This document shows positions 16,582 to 25,677 of a DNA stretch of 64,000 nucleotides, piece by piece. A program made the position numbers and the translations under genes. The notes under the pieces were generated by a model that was not told the DNA's origin, made no database searches, and saw only the letters and a list, made by a program, of their open reading frames with translations. The stretch spans positions 1-64,000 of the forward strand of contig NZ_JAPDOD010000018.1 of assembly GCF_027587205.1 (NCBI RefSeq). Direction: 5' to 3'. Numbering within the stretch: position 1 is the stretch's first letter; each line of letters begins with the position of its first letter. Source of the DNA: Solirubrobacter ginsenosidimutans. Its GTDB lineage: Bacteria > Actinomycetota > Thermoleophilia > Solirubrobacterales > Solirubrobacteraceae.

Positions 16582-17612
16582 CCGACGATCGTCCCGCGCA
16601 CCTCGCCGAAGGAGACGCTACCCGCCGACCCGGTGATCGCCACGGTGTCCCCGTCGGCGAGGAACGGGCGGGCAAGTTCGATCAATGACCCCTCGCTGCC
16701 CGGCGTGGCGCCGGAGATGGTGCCGCTCGCGAACAGGTCGCCGGCACGCACCGCCGCGCCGTTGACGGTCGCATGAGCGAGCTGCTGGGGGAACGTCCAG
16801 TACAGCCCCCGGGCGTTCATTTGACTGACGACCTCGTCGTTGACAGCCAGCTGCAATTCCAGGTCGAGGGCCCAGTTCCCCGTCGTACGCAGGTAGGGCA
16901 ACGGCTCCGGGTCCTGCTCGCGGGCTTGGACCAGGTACGGCTCCAGCGCGCCGAGCGGGACGATCCACGGCGAGATCGAGGTCGCGAACGACTTCGCGAG
17001 GAACGGGCCGAGCGGCTGGTACTCCCAGCGCTGGAGGTCGCGGGCGCTCCAGTCGTTGACCAGCACGAACCCGAAGACGTGGTCGCGGACCTCGTGGGTG
17101 GCGATCGGTGCGCCCAGCGGCTTGCCCGCGCCGGTCACGAAGCCGAGCTCGACCTCGACGTCGAGCTTCTGCGTCGGGCCGAAGTCCGGCCGCTGGCCGT
17201 GGGGGCGGACGATCGGCGTGCCCGAGACCACGATCGAGCCCGCGCGGCCGTGGTAGCCGATCGGCAGGTGCCGGTAGTTGGGCAGCAGCGGTTCCTCGGG
17301 GCGGAACATGCGGCCGATGTTCGTCGCGTGCTCGATCGACGAGTAGAAGTCGACGTAGTCGCCGATCGCGATCGGCATCTGCGGCGCGGTGGTGAGCGGT
17401 TCGAGGTCCGCGACGCCCGCCTCCAGCAGCCCGACGATCCGCTCGCGTACCGCCTCCCACTTGGGGCGCCCCGCCGCGAGGAACGGGTTCAGCGTCGGTG
17501 CGTCGAAGACCGGGTCGAGGCGCGCGAGCGGCAGGACCTGGTCACCGAAACGCACGACGCAGCGCCCGTCCACGACCCCGTACGGGAGGTTGTCGAGGCC
17601 GAAGCCGCTCAT
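16578..17612 (-). CDS. fahA: Fumarylacetoacetase
   Basis: A 344-residue fumarylacetoacetate hydrolase, the last step of tyrosine/homogentisate degradation, giving fumarate and acetoacetate. DYVDFYSSIEHATNIG (85-100) contains the catalytic His (H95, equivalent to mouse H133) and a metal Asp. VEVELG (152-157) and NDWSARD (186-192) supply the other metal ligands. It is shorter than typical 400-residue members mainly in the amino-terminal SH3-like domain. No other tyrosine-catabolic gene is nearby. The acetyltransferase gene follows with an ATGA overlap, so the two are coupled. Substrate specificity is inferred from the close motif match. Confidence 0.9.
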   Translation of the reverse strand: MSGFGLDNLPYGVVDGRCVVRFGDQVLPLARLDPVFDAPTLNPFLAAGRPKWEAVRERIVGLLEAGVADLEPLTTAPQMPIAIGDYVDFYSSIEHATNIGRMFRPEEPLLPNYRHLPIGYHGRAGSIVVSGTPIVRPHGQRPDFGPTQKLDVEVELGFVTGAGKPLGAPIATHEVRDHVFGFVLVNDWSARDLQRWEYQPLGPFLAKSFATSISPWIVPLGALEPYLVQAREQDPEPLPYLRTTGNWALDLELQLAVNDEVVSQMNARGLYWTFPQQLAHATVNGAAVRAGDLFASGTISGATPGSEGSLIELARPFLADGDTVAITGSAGSVSFGEVRGTIVG

Positions 17613-18325
17613 GCGTGGCGCCCCCTGACGCGTCCGGCCGCGGCCTCGCGCAGCGTGTGCTCGAGCGTCGGCAGCTCGACCGGCAGCTCGACGTCGATCT
17701 CCAGCGTCGGGCCGTCCCGGCGGGTGACGCTGACGGCCCCGAGGCGGTCGAAGAGCGTCAGCATCGCGTCATTGGACGCCAGCAGCGAGGCCGTGAAGAC
17801 CTTGATGCGGTTCTCGGTGGCGCGGGCGGTGAGGCGCCGCAGCAACTTGCTTCCGAGCCCGCGGTGCTGCCAGGCGTCGACGACCGTGACCGCGGCCTCG
17901 GCGACGTGCGGGCGCTCGAGCTCACGCACGTAGCGCGCCACGCCGACGCCTTCGCCCGACGCCGTGTCCATCGCGCCGATCGCCTCATGGTCGACGTGGT
18001 CGATCTCGGTGAAGAACGCGAGCTCGTCCACCGTCAGCCCCGGCCGCGAGGCCAGGAAGCGCCGGTAGACCGACGCGTCGGAGAGGTGCGACCAGCCGGC
18101 GACGAAGAGCGGCTTGTCCTCCGGCCGGACGGCTCGCACGATCACCTCGGCGCCGTCCCTGAGCACCACGTACTCGCCGACGTCGCGGCGCTCGAGACCG
18201 CGCTGGTAGGCCGCGGCGGCGGCCTCCGCCTCCTCCTCGGTGTCATGGCGCGACAGCGGCGCGGCCTCGCCGCGCAGGCGCACGAAGTATCCGCCCGCGG
18301 GGCTCGGCTCGACGTAGCAACGCAC
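17609..18325 (-). CDS. GNAT-family N-acetyltransferase
   Basis: A 238-residue protein. In strand order its 3' end (17609-17612) overlaps the 5' end of the neighbouring fumarylacetoacetase, which lies downstream. I chose the GTG at 18325 (VRCYVEPSPAGGYFVRLRGE), because further extension is not supported. The first 75 residues are a small domain of unknown role. The rest is a GNAT fold with EVIVRAVRPEDKPLF, SVYRRFLASRPGLT and the acetyl-CoA loop motif VTVVDAWQHRGLGSKLLRRL. It resembles the single-domain actinobacterial acetyltransferases related to Pat enzymes. The substrate is unknown. Confidence 0.85.
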   Translation of the reverse strand: MRCYVEPSPAGGYFVRLRGEAAPLSRHDTEEEAEAAAAAYQRGLERRDVGEYVVLRDGAEVIVRAVRPEDKPLFVAGWSHLSDASVYRRFLASRPGLTVDELAFFTEIDHVDHEAIGAMDTASGEGVGVARYVRELERPHVAEAAVTVVDAWQHRGLGSKLLRRLTARATENRIKVFTASLLASNDAMLTLFDRLGAVSVTRRDGPTLEIDVELPVELPTLEHTLREAAAGRVRGRHA

Positions 18326-18430
18326 GCGAACATGATGCCCACCCGCACGCGAAGCGCCGTTCGGCGACCCCGTCCACGCGTCCAGGGCGACTTGACAGGG
18401 ACACACCGACTGCAAGACCATCGCGGTGGT

Positions 18431-19837
18431 TTGCGCACACGAGGCGGCATCCAGGTTCGATTGGCGGCCGCTCTTGCGGGTCTCGCCCTGCTCGCGACGC
18501 CCACGGGCGCCCAGGCTCAGGGCGGCCTGATGATGGACGGCACGCCGCTACATGTCTTCGCGGACGGCCTCGGCGCGATCCAGGTCCGCGTCGACGGCGT
18601 CGCCGCCGGGCTGTTTTATGACCCCGCGGCGAACCCGGGACACGCCGGGTTGGAGATCAAGGAGGGCGACTCCGTCTATCCGCTCCAGGACGGCTTCTCG
18701 ACCGCGCCGGGCCGCGTCCCCGCCGAACCCCTGACCATCGTCGACAACGGCGCGGGAACCCGCACGCTGCACACCGCCTACCTGATCGGGCCGAACCTGC
18801 GCGTCAGCGAGGACCACGTCTACACCGACGGCACGACCCAGATCAACGTCCACTACGGGATCACGAACGTCTCTGCCGCGCCGACGTCGCTGCGGGTGGG
18901 CGCGCTCGCCGACCTCTACGTGGGCAACAACGACAGCGGCACCGGGGTCATCGCGCCGGGCACGCCGCTCTTCGTGGGCGGGCGCGACGAGGCGAGCGGG
19001 CTCGTCTACGGCCTCCAGGAGGTCACGCCCTGGAGCGGCTACCAGGAGAGCGACTTCGAGCAGGTGTTCGACAACTTCGCGGGCGACGGGCTCAACGGCA
19101 CGGTCGACTCCACGGCGCCCGACAACGGTGTCGGCGCCACCTGGCAGCTCGACAACCTCGCCCCGGGCGAGACCCGCGGCATCGACGTGCGCTGGCTGCT
19201 GGCCGCCGCCGCCCCGCCCGGGACGATCGTCCCGCCTCCGCCGACCCCCGTCGCGGACGAGCTCGGCGTCATCCACGCCGGCCCCGACGGCGTCCTACCG
19301 CCGCCCGTGACCGGCAAGTCCGTCAACATCAAGCTCCTGCGCGGCACGGTCTGTTACACGCCTCCGAAGAGCAAGAAGTGCATCCCGCTCACCGGCCCGG
19401 TCCAGATCCCGGTCGGCAGCCTGATCGACACCACCAAGGGCCGGATCGCACTCGAGTCGACCTCCGACGCCGCCGGCGGCACGCAGAGCGCGTGGTTCTA
19501 CAGCGGGATCTTCAAGATCGGCCAGACCAAGGGTTCCAAGCCGGTCACCGAACTCGCGCTGGCGGGGCCGAAACTCAGCTGCCCGAAGGGCAAGAAGGCG
19601 AAGGTCTCGGCGGCCAAGCCGAAGACGAAGCGGCTGTGGGGCGACGGCAAGGGCACGTTCCGCACCAAGGGCCAATACAGCTCCGCCACGGTGCGCGGGA
19701 CGAAGTGGGTCGTCATCGATCGCTGCGATGGGACGCTCACCCAGGTCAAACAGGGCTCCGTCCTCGTGCGCGACGTCAAGCGCAAGAAGAACGTGATCGT
19801 CCGAGCCGGTAAGCAGTACCTCGCGCGCAAGAAGTGA
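18431..19837 (+). CDS. Secreted protein with a FecR-like domain
   Basis: A 468-residue exported protein if started at TTG 18431, which gives a good signal peptide (RTRGG, a hydrophobic stretch, then TGAQAQ). An alternative ATG at 18532 would lose it, so the TTG is favoured although its ribosome-binding site is weak. The middle part (about 35-255) is a beta-rich region of unknown type. Residues about 295-400 carry SVNIKLLRGTV, IPLTGPVQIPVGSLIDTTKG and SAWFYSGIFKI, the FecR-like pattern common in secreted Solirubrobacterales proteins. The end is Lys-rich. Function is unknown; its stop overlaps the next gene start (GTGA). Confidence 0.75.
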   Translation: MRTRGGIQVRLAAALAGLALLATPTGAQAQGGLMMDGTPLHVFADGLGAIQVRVDGVAAGLFYDPAANPGHAGLEIKEGDSVYPLQDGFSTAPGRVPAEPLTIVDNGAGTRTLHTAYLIGPNLRVSEDHVYTDGTTQINVHYGITNVSAAPTSLRVGALADLYVGNNDSGTGVIAPGTPLFVGGRDEASGLVYGLQEVTPWSGYQESDFEQVFDNFAGDGLNGTVDSTAPDNGVGATWQLDNLAPGETRGIDVRWLLAAAAPPGTIVPPPPTPVADELGVIHAGPDGVLPPPVTGKSVNIKLLRGTVCYTPPKSKKCIPLTGPVQIPVGSLIDTTKGRIALESTSDAAGGTQSAWFYSGIFKIGQTKGSKPVTELALAGPKLSCPKGKKAKVSAAKPKTKRLWGDGKGTFRTKGQYSSATVRGTKWVVIDRCDGTLTQVKQGSVLVRDVKRKKNVIVRAGKQYLARKK

Positions 19838-20229
19838 GCTGGGTCTCCGTCTTCGCAGGCTTCCTCGTCGCCCATATGGTGGGGGATTACCTGTTCCAGA
19901 CCGACTGGCAGGCGCTCAACAAGCGCGGCGGGCTGACGGCCGGCGGGGTCTCGCGCCGGGCGCTCGTCTCCCACGTGACGACCTACACGCTCGCGTTCCT
20001 GCCCGCCTTCATCTGGATCGGGTCCGAGCTTGATGCCGTGTGGGCGATCGTGGCCGCCGTCCTCGTCTTCGTCCCGCACCTGATCATCGACGACGGGCGC
20101 CTCGTCGCGCTCTACCTTGCCCGTGTGAAGGGGGTTGAAGGACTCAATCTCGGGCTCGCCGCGTCGGTCGACCAGACGTTCCACGTGCTCTCGCTGTTCC
20201 TCGTCGCCCTCCTGCTGGGCACGGCATGA
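19834..20229 (+). CDS. DUF3307 family membrane protein
   Basis: A 131-residue membrane protein with four hydrophobic segments. HMVGDYLFQTDWQALNK, HVTTYTLAFL and HLIIDDGRLV, with the conserved His and Asp residues on membrane faces, match DUF3307. The start is a GTG overlapping the TGA of the FecR-like gene, and its end overlaps the cyclase ATG (20226). Coupling to the cyclase suggests a role in the same signalling unit, which is inference only. Confidence 0.85.
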   Translation: MSWVSVFAGFLVAHMVGDYLFQTDWQALNKRGGLTAGGVSRRALVSHVTTYTLAFLPAFIWIGSELDAVWAIVAAVLVFVPHLIIDDGRLVALYLARVKGVEGLNLGLAASVDQTFHVLSLFLVALLLGTA

Positions 20230-23123
20230 AGCACCGGCGCCGGATGCTCATGGTGTTGGCGGCGGCGATCGTCGCCATCGGCGCCGGAGCGCTGGCGAAG
20301 GCCGGCCACGTCTGGAGCGGCCTCGAGCGCTCGACGGTCGACGCCCGCTTCAGCATCCGCGGCGACCGGGTCCCGGACGACGTCGTCCTGGTCGGGATCG
20401 ACAAGCGGACCGTCGGCAACGAGACGTGGCCGATCAGTCGCTCGCACTACGCGCGGGGCATCGAGCAGCTCAGCCGGGCGGGAGCGAAGGTCGTCGTGCT
20501 GGACGTCCAGATCACCGAGCCCGGCGACGACAAGAAGGCCGACAGCGCCCTGATCGACGCCGTCCGCCAGTCCAAGTCACCGGTCGTCATGACGACCACC
20601 GAGGTCGCCAGTGACGGCACCACGAGCATCTTCGGCGGCGGGCCGGAGCTCAAGGACTCCCGCGCGATCCCGGCGAGCTCGAACTTCCGCGCCGACAAGG
20701 ACGGCGCGCTACGTCATGTCGCGTACGAGGTCGAAGGCCTGCAGACCGCGGCGATGGCCGCGGCGCGCGCGAAGCTCGGGCGACCGGCCGGCACTCCCGG
20801 CGGCACCCAGGCGCTGGTGGACTATCCCGGGCCCTCCGGGAGCGTTCCGGAGGTCAGCCTCGCCGACGTCGAGTCGGGCAAGTTCAAGGCCGACGCCGTT
20901 CGTGGCAAGGTCGCCGTCATCGGCCTCACCGGCTCGGTCGCGCGCGAGAACGGCGACACCCACGTCACGCCGGTGGACAAGGCGATGCCGGGACCGGAGG
21001 TCCAGGCCGCGGCGATCACCAGCGCGCTGCACGACTTCCCGCTCCGCACCGCCCCGGCCTGGGTCACCTGGCTCGCCATCGTGCTGCTCGCGTGCGCGCC
21101 GCTGGCGCTCGCACTGCGGTTCGGGCCGTTCATCGGCGTTCCGCTGGGCCTGGCGGTGGGCGGCCTGTACCTCGTCGTGGCCCAGTTGGCGTTCGGCACC
21201 GGGACGGTCCTGGCGATCGTCCCGCCGATGGTCGCCCTCGTCGTCGGGATGGTCGGCGCCGCCGTCGTCGTGCACGCGAGCCGTCCGGCGTGGCTCGACG
21301 GCTTCCTCGACCGCCTCAGCCCCGCTCGCGGCTCCAACGCCCGCACACACCGCCTGCGCACGCTGCTGCTGGTCAGCGCGGCGATCTCCGTCGTGACCGT
21401 CTCGGTCGTGCTGGAGGCGACGCACGCCCTCCAGCGCGTCGAGCTGTCCACCGTCGACACCCGCTTCAGCGTCCGCGGCAGCACCGGCCCGCCGCCCGAC
21501 GTCGTCCTGGTCGGCTTCGACGACAAGACGTTCGGCGACCTCGAGCAGCAGTGGCCGTTCGATCGCAAGTACCACGCCAAGGCGATCCGGGAGCTCAAGA
21601 AGGCGGGCGCGAAGGTGATCGCGTACGACGTGCAGTTCACGGAGCCGAGCGAGAACGAGGAGTCCGACAACAAGCTGATCGAGGCCGTGCGCGGCGCGGG
21701 CAACGTCGTGCTCTCGACGACCGAGGTCGGCGCGGGCGGCACGACAGGGATCTTCGGCGGGTCCGAGGGCCTGAAGTACAGCCGCGGCACGCCCGCAACC
21801 ACCAACTACGCCGCCGACGCCGACGGGCGCCTGCGGCGGATGCGCTTCGACATCGAGGGGCTGCAGACGTTCCCGCTGGCCGCGGTCCAGGTCGCGCGCG
21901 GCAAGCGGGTCACGCCGCCCTCCGGCAGCAGCGCCTGGATCGACTTCGCCGGCGGCGGGCGCACGGTGCGGACCTACAGCTTCAGCGACGTCATCAACGA
22001 GAAGTTGCCGCCCGACACGTTCAAAGGGAAGATCGTGGTCGTCGGCTCGATTGCCACCTCGCTGCAGGACTATCACCGCACCGCCACCTCGGGTGACGCG
22101 CTTATGCCCGGCGCCGAGATCCAGGCCAACGCGATCCAGACCGTCCTCGACGGCTTCCCGCTGCGGTCCTCGAGCACCTGGCTGAACCTCCTGCTGCTGT
22201 TCGTCCTTGGCGCGACGGCGCCGATCGCGGCCCTGCGGCTGCGCATGCTGCTGGCGATCGGCGGCGGGGTGGTGGTGCTCGCCGCGTTCATCGTCGGTGC
22301 CCAGATCGCGTTCCAGAACGGCACGATCGTGACCGTCGTCTATCCGATCCTCGCGTCGCTGGCGGGAATCCTCTTCACCGGGGCGATTCACGGCGTGACC
22401 GTCGCGTTCGAGCGCGAGCAAGCGCGCGACGCGTTCGCGCGGTTCGTCCCCGAGGCCGTCGTCGACCAGGTGCTCGCCGACGCCGACGGCGTGCGGCTCG
22501 GCGGCGTGCGCGGCGAGGCGACGGTCATGTTCAGCGACCTGCGCGGGTTCACGAGCTTCTCGGAGACGCTCGAGCCGGAGCGGGTGATCGAGTCGCTCAA
22601 TCGCTATCTGACCGAGATGAGCGAGGCGATCCTCGACCACGGCGGCACGCTGGTGGCCTACATGGGCGACGGCATCATGGCCGTCTTCGGTGCACCGCTG
22701 AAGCAGGAGGACCACGCCGATCGCGCGCTGGAGGCCGCCCGCGACATGCTCAGCCGGATGGACGGGTTCAACGGCTGGCTGCGCGAGCAGTCGTTGCACG
22801 ACGGCTTCAAGATGGGCATCGGCCTCAACAGCGGGCCCGTGATGTCCGGCAACGTCGGCTCCGAGCGTCGCCTCGAGTACACGGCGCTGGGCGATACGAC
22901 GAACACCGCGGCGCGCCTGGAGGGGATGACCAAGGGCACGCCGCACCAGCTCTACATCTCAGACACCACCAAGCAGACGCTCACGCGGCCCGCCGACGAC
23001 CTCGTCGCCGTGGGGGAGGCCGAGGTGCGTGGCCGGAAGGCCAAGGTCCTGCTGTGGTCACTGAAGGACGCGCCGCCCGCGCCCGGCGAGCAGCCCGCTC
23101 CGGAGGCCACGATCGAGGCCTGA
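20226..23123 (+). CDS. Adenylate/guanylate cyclase with two CHASE2 modules
   Basis: A 965-residue membrane sensor. Two homologous units each contain an extracytoplasmic CHASE2 domain (about 30-275 and 395-650: VDARFSIRG...VLVGIDKRT and VDTRFSVRG...VLVGFDDKT) followed by a hydrophobic block of about three helices (278-348, 655-735). A class III cyclase domain ends the protein, with metal Asp residues in MFSDLRGF (D771) and MGDGIMAVFG (D815) and the NTAARLEG transition-state loop. The residue that is normally the purine-binding Lys, four before D815, is Ala (VAYMGD). The other selectivity position is Thr (LEYTALGD). Activity and nucleotide choice are therefore uncertain. Standard proteins have one CHASE2. 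Confidence 0.92.
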   Translation: MKHRRRMLMVLAAAIVAIGAGALAKAGHVWSGLERSTVDARFSIRGDRVPDDVVLVGIDKRTVGNETWPISRSHYARGIEQLSRAGAKVVVLDVQITEPGDDKKADSALIDAVRQSKSPVVMTTTEVASDGTTSIFGGGPELKDSRAIPASSNFRADKDGALRHVAYEVEGLQTAAMAAARAKLGRPAGTPGGTQALVDYPGPSGSVPEVSLADVESGKFKADAVRGKVAVIGLTGSVARENGDTHVTPVDKAMPGPEVQAAAITSALHDFPLRTAPAWVTWLAIVLLACAPLALALRFGPFIGVPLGLAVGGLYLVVAQLAFGTGTVLAIVPPMVALVVGMVGAAVVVHASRPAWLDGFLDRLSPARGSNARTHRLRTLLLVSAAISVVTVSVVLEATHALQRVELSTVDTRFSVRGSTGPPPDVVLVGFDDKTFGDLEQQWPFDRKYHAKAIRELKKAGAKVIAYDVQFTEPSENEESDNKLIEAVRGAGNVVLSTTEVGAGGTTGIFGGSEGLKYSRGTPATTNYAADADGRLRRMRFDIEGLQTFPLAAVQVARGKRVTPPSGSSAWIDFAGGGRTVRTYSFSDVINEKLPPDTFKGKIVVVGSIATSLQDYHRTATSGDALMPGAEIQANAIQTVLDGFPLRSSSTWLNLLLLFVLGATAPIAALRLRMLLAIGGGVVVLAAFIVGAQIAFQNGTIVTVVYPILASLAGILFTGAIHGVTVAFEREQARDAFARFVPEAVVDQVLADADGVRLGGVRGEATVMFSDLRGFTSFSETLEPERVIESLNRYLTEMSEAILDHGGTLVAYMGDGIMAVFGAPLKQEDHADRALEAARDMLSRMDGFNGWLREQSLHDGFKMGIGLNSGPVMSGNVGSERRLEYTALGDTTNTAARLEGMTKGTPHQLYISDTTKQTLTRPADDLVAVGEAEVRGRKAKVLLWSLKDAPPAPGEQPAPEATIEA

Positions 23124-23218
23124 AGGTCGAGGTGTGCAGGCATCTCGACGAACGTCTCGTTGACCTCCACAGCGGCTTCTGGAAGTCTCGCCTTCTTGGA
23201 GCTCCGGGTCAGAGGGAG

Positions 23219-23254
23219 CTCCTGACGTCCATTGGGTCTGCGTCAGGAGAGGGG
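23219..23254 (+). promoter_or_regulatory. Leader hairpin occluding the ribosome-binding site
   Basis: CTCCTGACG (23219-23227) pairs perfectly with CGTCAGGAG (23241-23249), and the following AGAGGGG forms the Shine-Dalgarno region of the gene at 23264. The first part of AGGAGAGGGG is inside the stem. The remaining bases 23124-23218 show two palindromic GGAGCTCC copies but no recognised riboswitch. Regulation by folding is inferred. Confidence 0.4.
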
Positions 23255-23263
23255 AACTACTAC

Positions 23264-25645
23264 ATGCGAGCAATGACTCGCGCGGCGGTGTTCGTTGCCA
23301 CCGCTGTGTTGTTGGGGTCGGCTACGGCCTCTGCGGCTGAGTTGCCGCGAGGGCCGGTGACGGCCGCTACGGTCGCGTCCGCCCAGGCGGAAGCCACGAC
23401 CGCGAAGGCCGCGTCCACCGAAGCCGCGCGCCAGGCCGCTGAAGCCGGCGTCGCGCTCGACGCCGCCAAGGCCGCCGCAACTGCCGCGGCCGCCGCGTCC
23501 GCCGCGAACCCGACGCCTGAGAACCTGGCTGCGGCTGCCGCTGCCTCCGCCGCGCAGGCGACGGCCCAGCAGGCGTTCGACGCAAAGACCACCGCCGCCG
23601 CCACGGCGCTGAAGGCGTCGACCGACGCCCAGGACAACGCCACTCGCGAGGCGGCGTCGTTCGCCGGCCTCAACGGCGGCACGTCGACCGAGGGCACGAC
23701 GGAGATCCCCGAGCCCGACGTGCAGCCGGACAACTTCCTGCACAGCGACAACGTGTCGCTGGTCGGCCACGTCCGCGGCCTCTACAGCACGTCCACGGCC
23801 GGCAAGTCCTGCCCCGCGTTCAACCCGACCAAGTGCCCCGGGTACTCGTCGCTGAACTTCCTGCACTTCGACAACCTCGGCTACGACGTCATGGTCGCCA
23901 ACGGCACGGCCGGCCTCTCGATCTGGTCGCTGAAGAACCCGGCCAGCCCGAAGTGGATCGGCCAGGTCACGCTCGACGACCTCAAGAACGGCACCAAGGC
24001 GGACCCCAACGATCCGACCAAGACCGTGCCGATCATCCCGGACGGCGCCACCGCTCTGGCCCAGTTCTGGGAGGGCGAGAACATGACGGTCGACAGCCGC
24101 CGCAAGCTCGTCTTCATGTCGCGTGACAGCGGCCAGAAGGGCCAGATCATCATCGACGTCAAGGACCCGTGGCACCCGAAGCTCATCAACTTCTCGAAGA
24201 ACTACCAGGGCCACACGTCCACCTGCCTCAACGACTGCCGCTTCATGTGGTCGGTGGGCGGCACGCAGAGCCCGCCGCCGTCGACGCCGGCCAAGGCCTC
24301 GGCGGTCTCCGTGACCGACATGCGTGATCCGATGCACCCGTACGTGTACCCGTCGCTCTTCGGCGCCGACGTCCAGCGCACCGGCACCAACTCCGGCTCG
24401 ACGCACTCCGTCGACGTCGACTTCGACGGCGTCGCCTGGGTCTCCGCCCAGAACGGCGTGCGCGGCTACTGGACCGAGGGCCTGCACAAGGACCCGAAGA
24501 CCGGCCTGGACCGCTACGCGACCCCGTATGACCCGATCGGCTACGCCGGCGGCCGCATCGGCGGCGGCAGCGACAGCTCGTTCATGCACAACGCGTACCA
24601 CGTGCCGACCTCGATCGGGGGCCGCCCGGCGGGCGACGTCCTGCTCGTCACCAACGAGAGCAACAACACGAACTGCGCCAGCGCCGGCCAGTTCCTGATC
24701 GCGTCGCTGGCCGGGAGCTACGACGCCACCGACAACCCGACCTCGGCCACGCGCATGACGCGCCTCGCCGCGTACCGCACGGCGGGCAAGCCGGGCGAGT
24801 TCCACGGGACCGTCACGACCACCAACCCGACGACCGGCGCTCCCGTCACCACCACGGTCGGCGACTGCTCGGCCCACTGGTTCACGGTCAAGGGCAGCAT
24901 CGTCGCGCTCGGCAACTACGAGCAGGGCACGCGCTTCGTCGACATCTCCGACCCGACGAACCCGCAGCAGGTCGGCTGGTTCCGCGTCCCGGCCCGTGCC
25001 GCGGCCGGCGACTCGCCCGAGATCCTCTCGAGCGACACGGCGGGCTCCTACTGGCACGGCAAGTACGTCTACATCGCCGACTACCAGCGCGGCATCGACA
25101 TCATCAAGCTCGACGACTCCGCCAACCGCGGCAAGATCCTGCCGACGGCGTGCTGGAACTCGTGCGAGCGGGCCGGCCAGACGGTCGATCCGATGACGAC
25201 GAGCACCGACGGCGGCGCCGGCGGCACCGTGGCGGCGACGCTGGCCCTGACGCTGGGCACGCCGGCCACGTTCGGCGCGTTCACGCCGGGCGTCGCGAAG
25301 GACTACACGTCCTCGATGACCGCCAACGTGATCTCGAGCGCGGGTGACGGCACGCTGAGCGTCGCCGATGCGTCCGCGACGGCGACCGGCCACCTCGTCA
25401 ACGGCACGTTCACGCTGCCGTCGGCGCTGCAGGCTAAGGCCACGAGCGCCGCGGGAGTGGGTGCGGCCGCGCTCGCGAACGTCGGCTCGTCCGCCGCTCC
25501 GACGTCGCTTGTCACCTACTCGGGCCCGACGTCCAACGACGCCGTGACCGTCGGGTTCTCGCAGCACATCGGTGCCGGCGACGCGCTCCGCACGGGTGCG
25601 TACAGCAAAACGCTCACGTTCACGCTGTCGACGACGGCGCCATAA
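23264..25645 (+). CDS. Secreted LVIVD-repeat propeller protein with the shared carboxy-terminal domain
   Basis: A 793-residue exported protein. The ATG at 23264 follows AGGAGAGGGG; the signal peptide ends ATASA. Residues about 28-140 are Ala-rich and probably coiled-coil, a likely stalk. Then come LVIVD-like propeller blades: GYDVMVANGTAGLSIWSLKNP, IIDVKDPWHPKLI, VSVTDMRDPMHPYVY, RFVDISDPTNPQQVGW and YIADYQRGIDIIKL. Paired Cys (TSTCLNDC, CWNSC) suggest disulfides. Residues 653-793 are the long form of the shared carboxy-terminal domain, ending YSKTLTFTLSTTAP. It is presumably exported to the surface; ligand unknown. Confidence 0.87.
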   Translation: MRAMTRAAVFVATAVLLGSATASAAELPRGPVTAATVASAQAEATTAKAASTEAARQAAEAGVALDAAKAAATAAAAASAANPTPENLAAAAAASAAQATAQQAFDAKTTAAATALKASTDAQDNATREAASFAGLNGGTSTEGTTEIPEPDVQPDNFLHSDNVSLVGHVRGLYSTSTAGKSCPAFNPTKCPGYSSLNFLHFDNLGYDVMVANGTAGLSIWSLKNPASPKWIGQVTLDDLKNGTKADPNDPTKTVPIIPDGATALAQFWEGENMTVDSRRKLVFMSRDSGQKGQIIIDVKDPWHPKLINFSKNYQGHTSTCLNDCRFMWSVGGTQSPPPSTPAKASAVSVTDMRDPMHPYVYPSLFGADVQRTGTNSGSTHSVDVDFDGVAWVSAQNGVRGYWTEGLHKDPKTGLDRYATPYDPIGYAGGRIGGGSDSSFMHNAYHVPTSIGGRPAGDVLLVTNESNNTNCASAGQFLIASLAGSYDATDNPTSATRMTRLAAYRTAGKPGEFHGTVTTTNPTTGAPVTTTVGDCSAHWFTVKGSIVALGNYEQGTRFVDISDPTNPQQVGWFRVPARAAAGDSPEILSSDTAGSYWHGKYVYIADYQRGIDIIKLDDSANRGKILPTACWNSCERAGQTVDPMTTSTDGGAGGTVAATLALTLGTPATFGAFTPGVAKDYTSSMTANVISSAGDGTLSVADASATATGHLVNGTFTLPSALQAKATSAAGVGAAALANVGSSAAPTSLVTYSGPTSNDAVTVGFSQHIGAGDALRTGAYSKTLTFTLSTTAP

Positions 25646-25677
25646 AGGGGCCAAGCGCGCTACACCGTGTGTGAGTG

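Noticed and set aside
23124..23218. Riboswitch upstream of the LVIVD gene
   Set aside because: Hairpin and GGAGCTCC palindromes are present, but no conserved core of a known riboswitch class was found.
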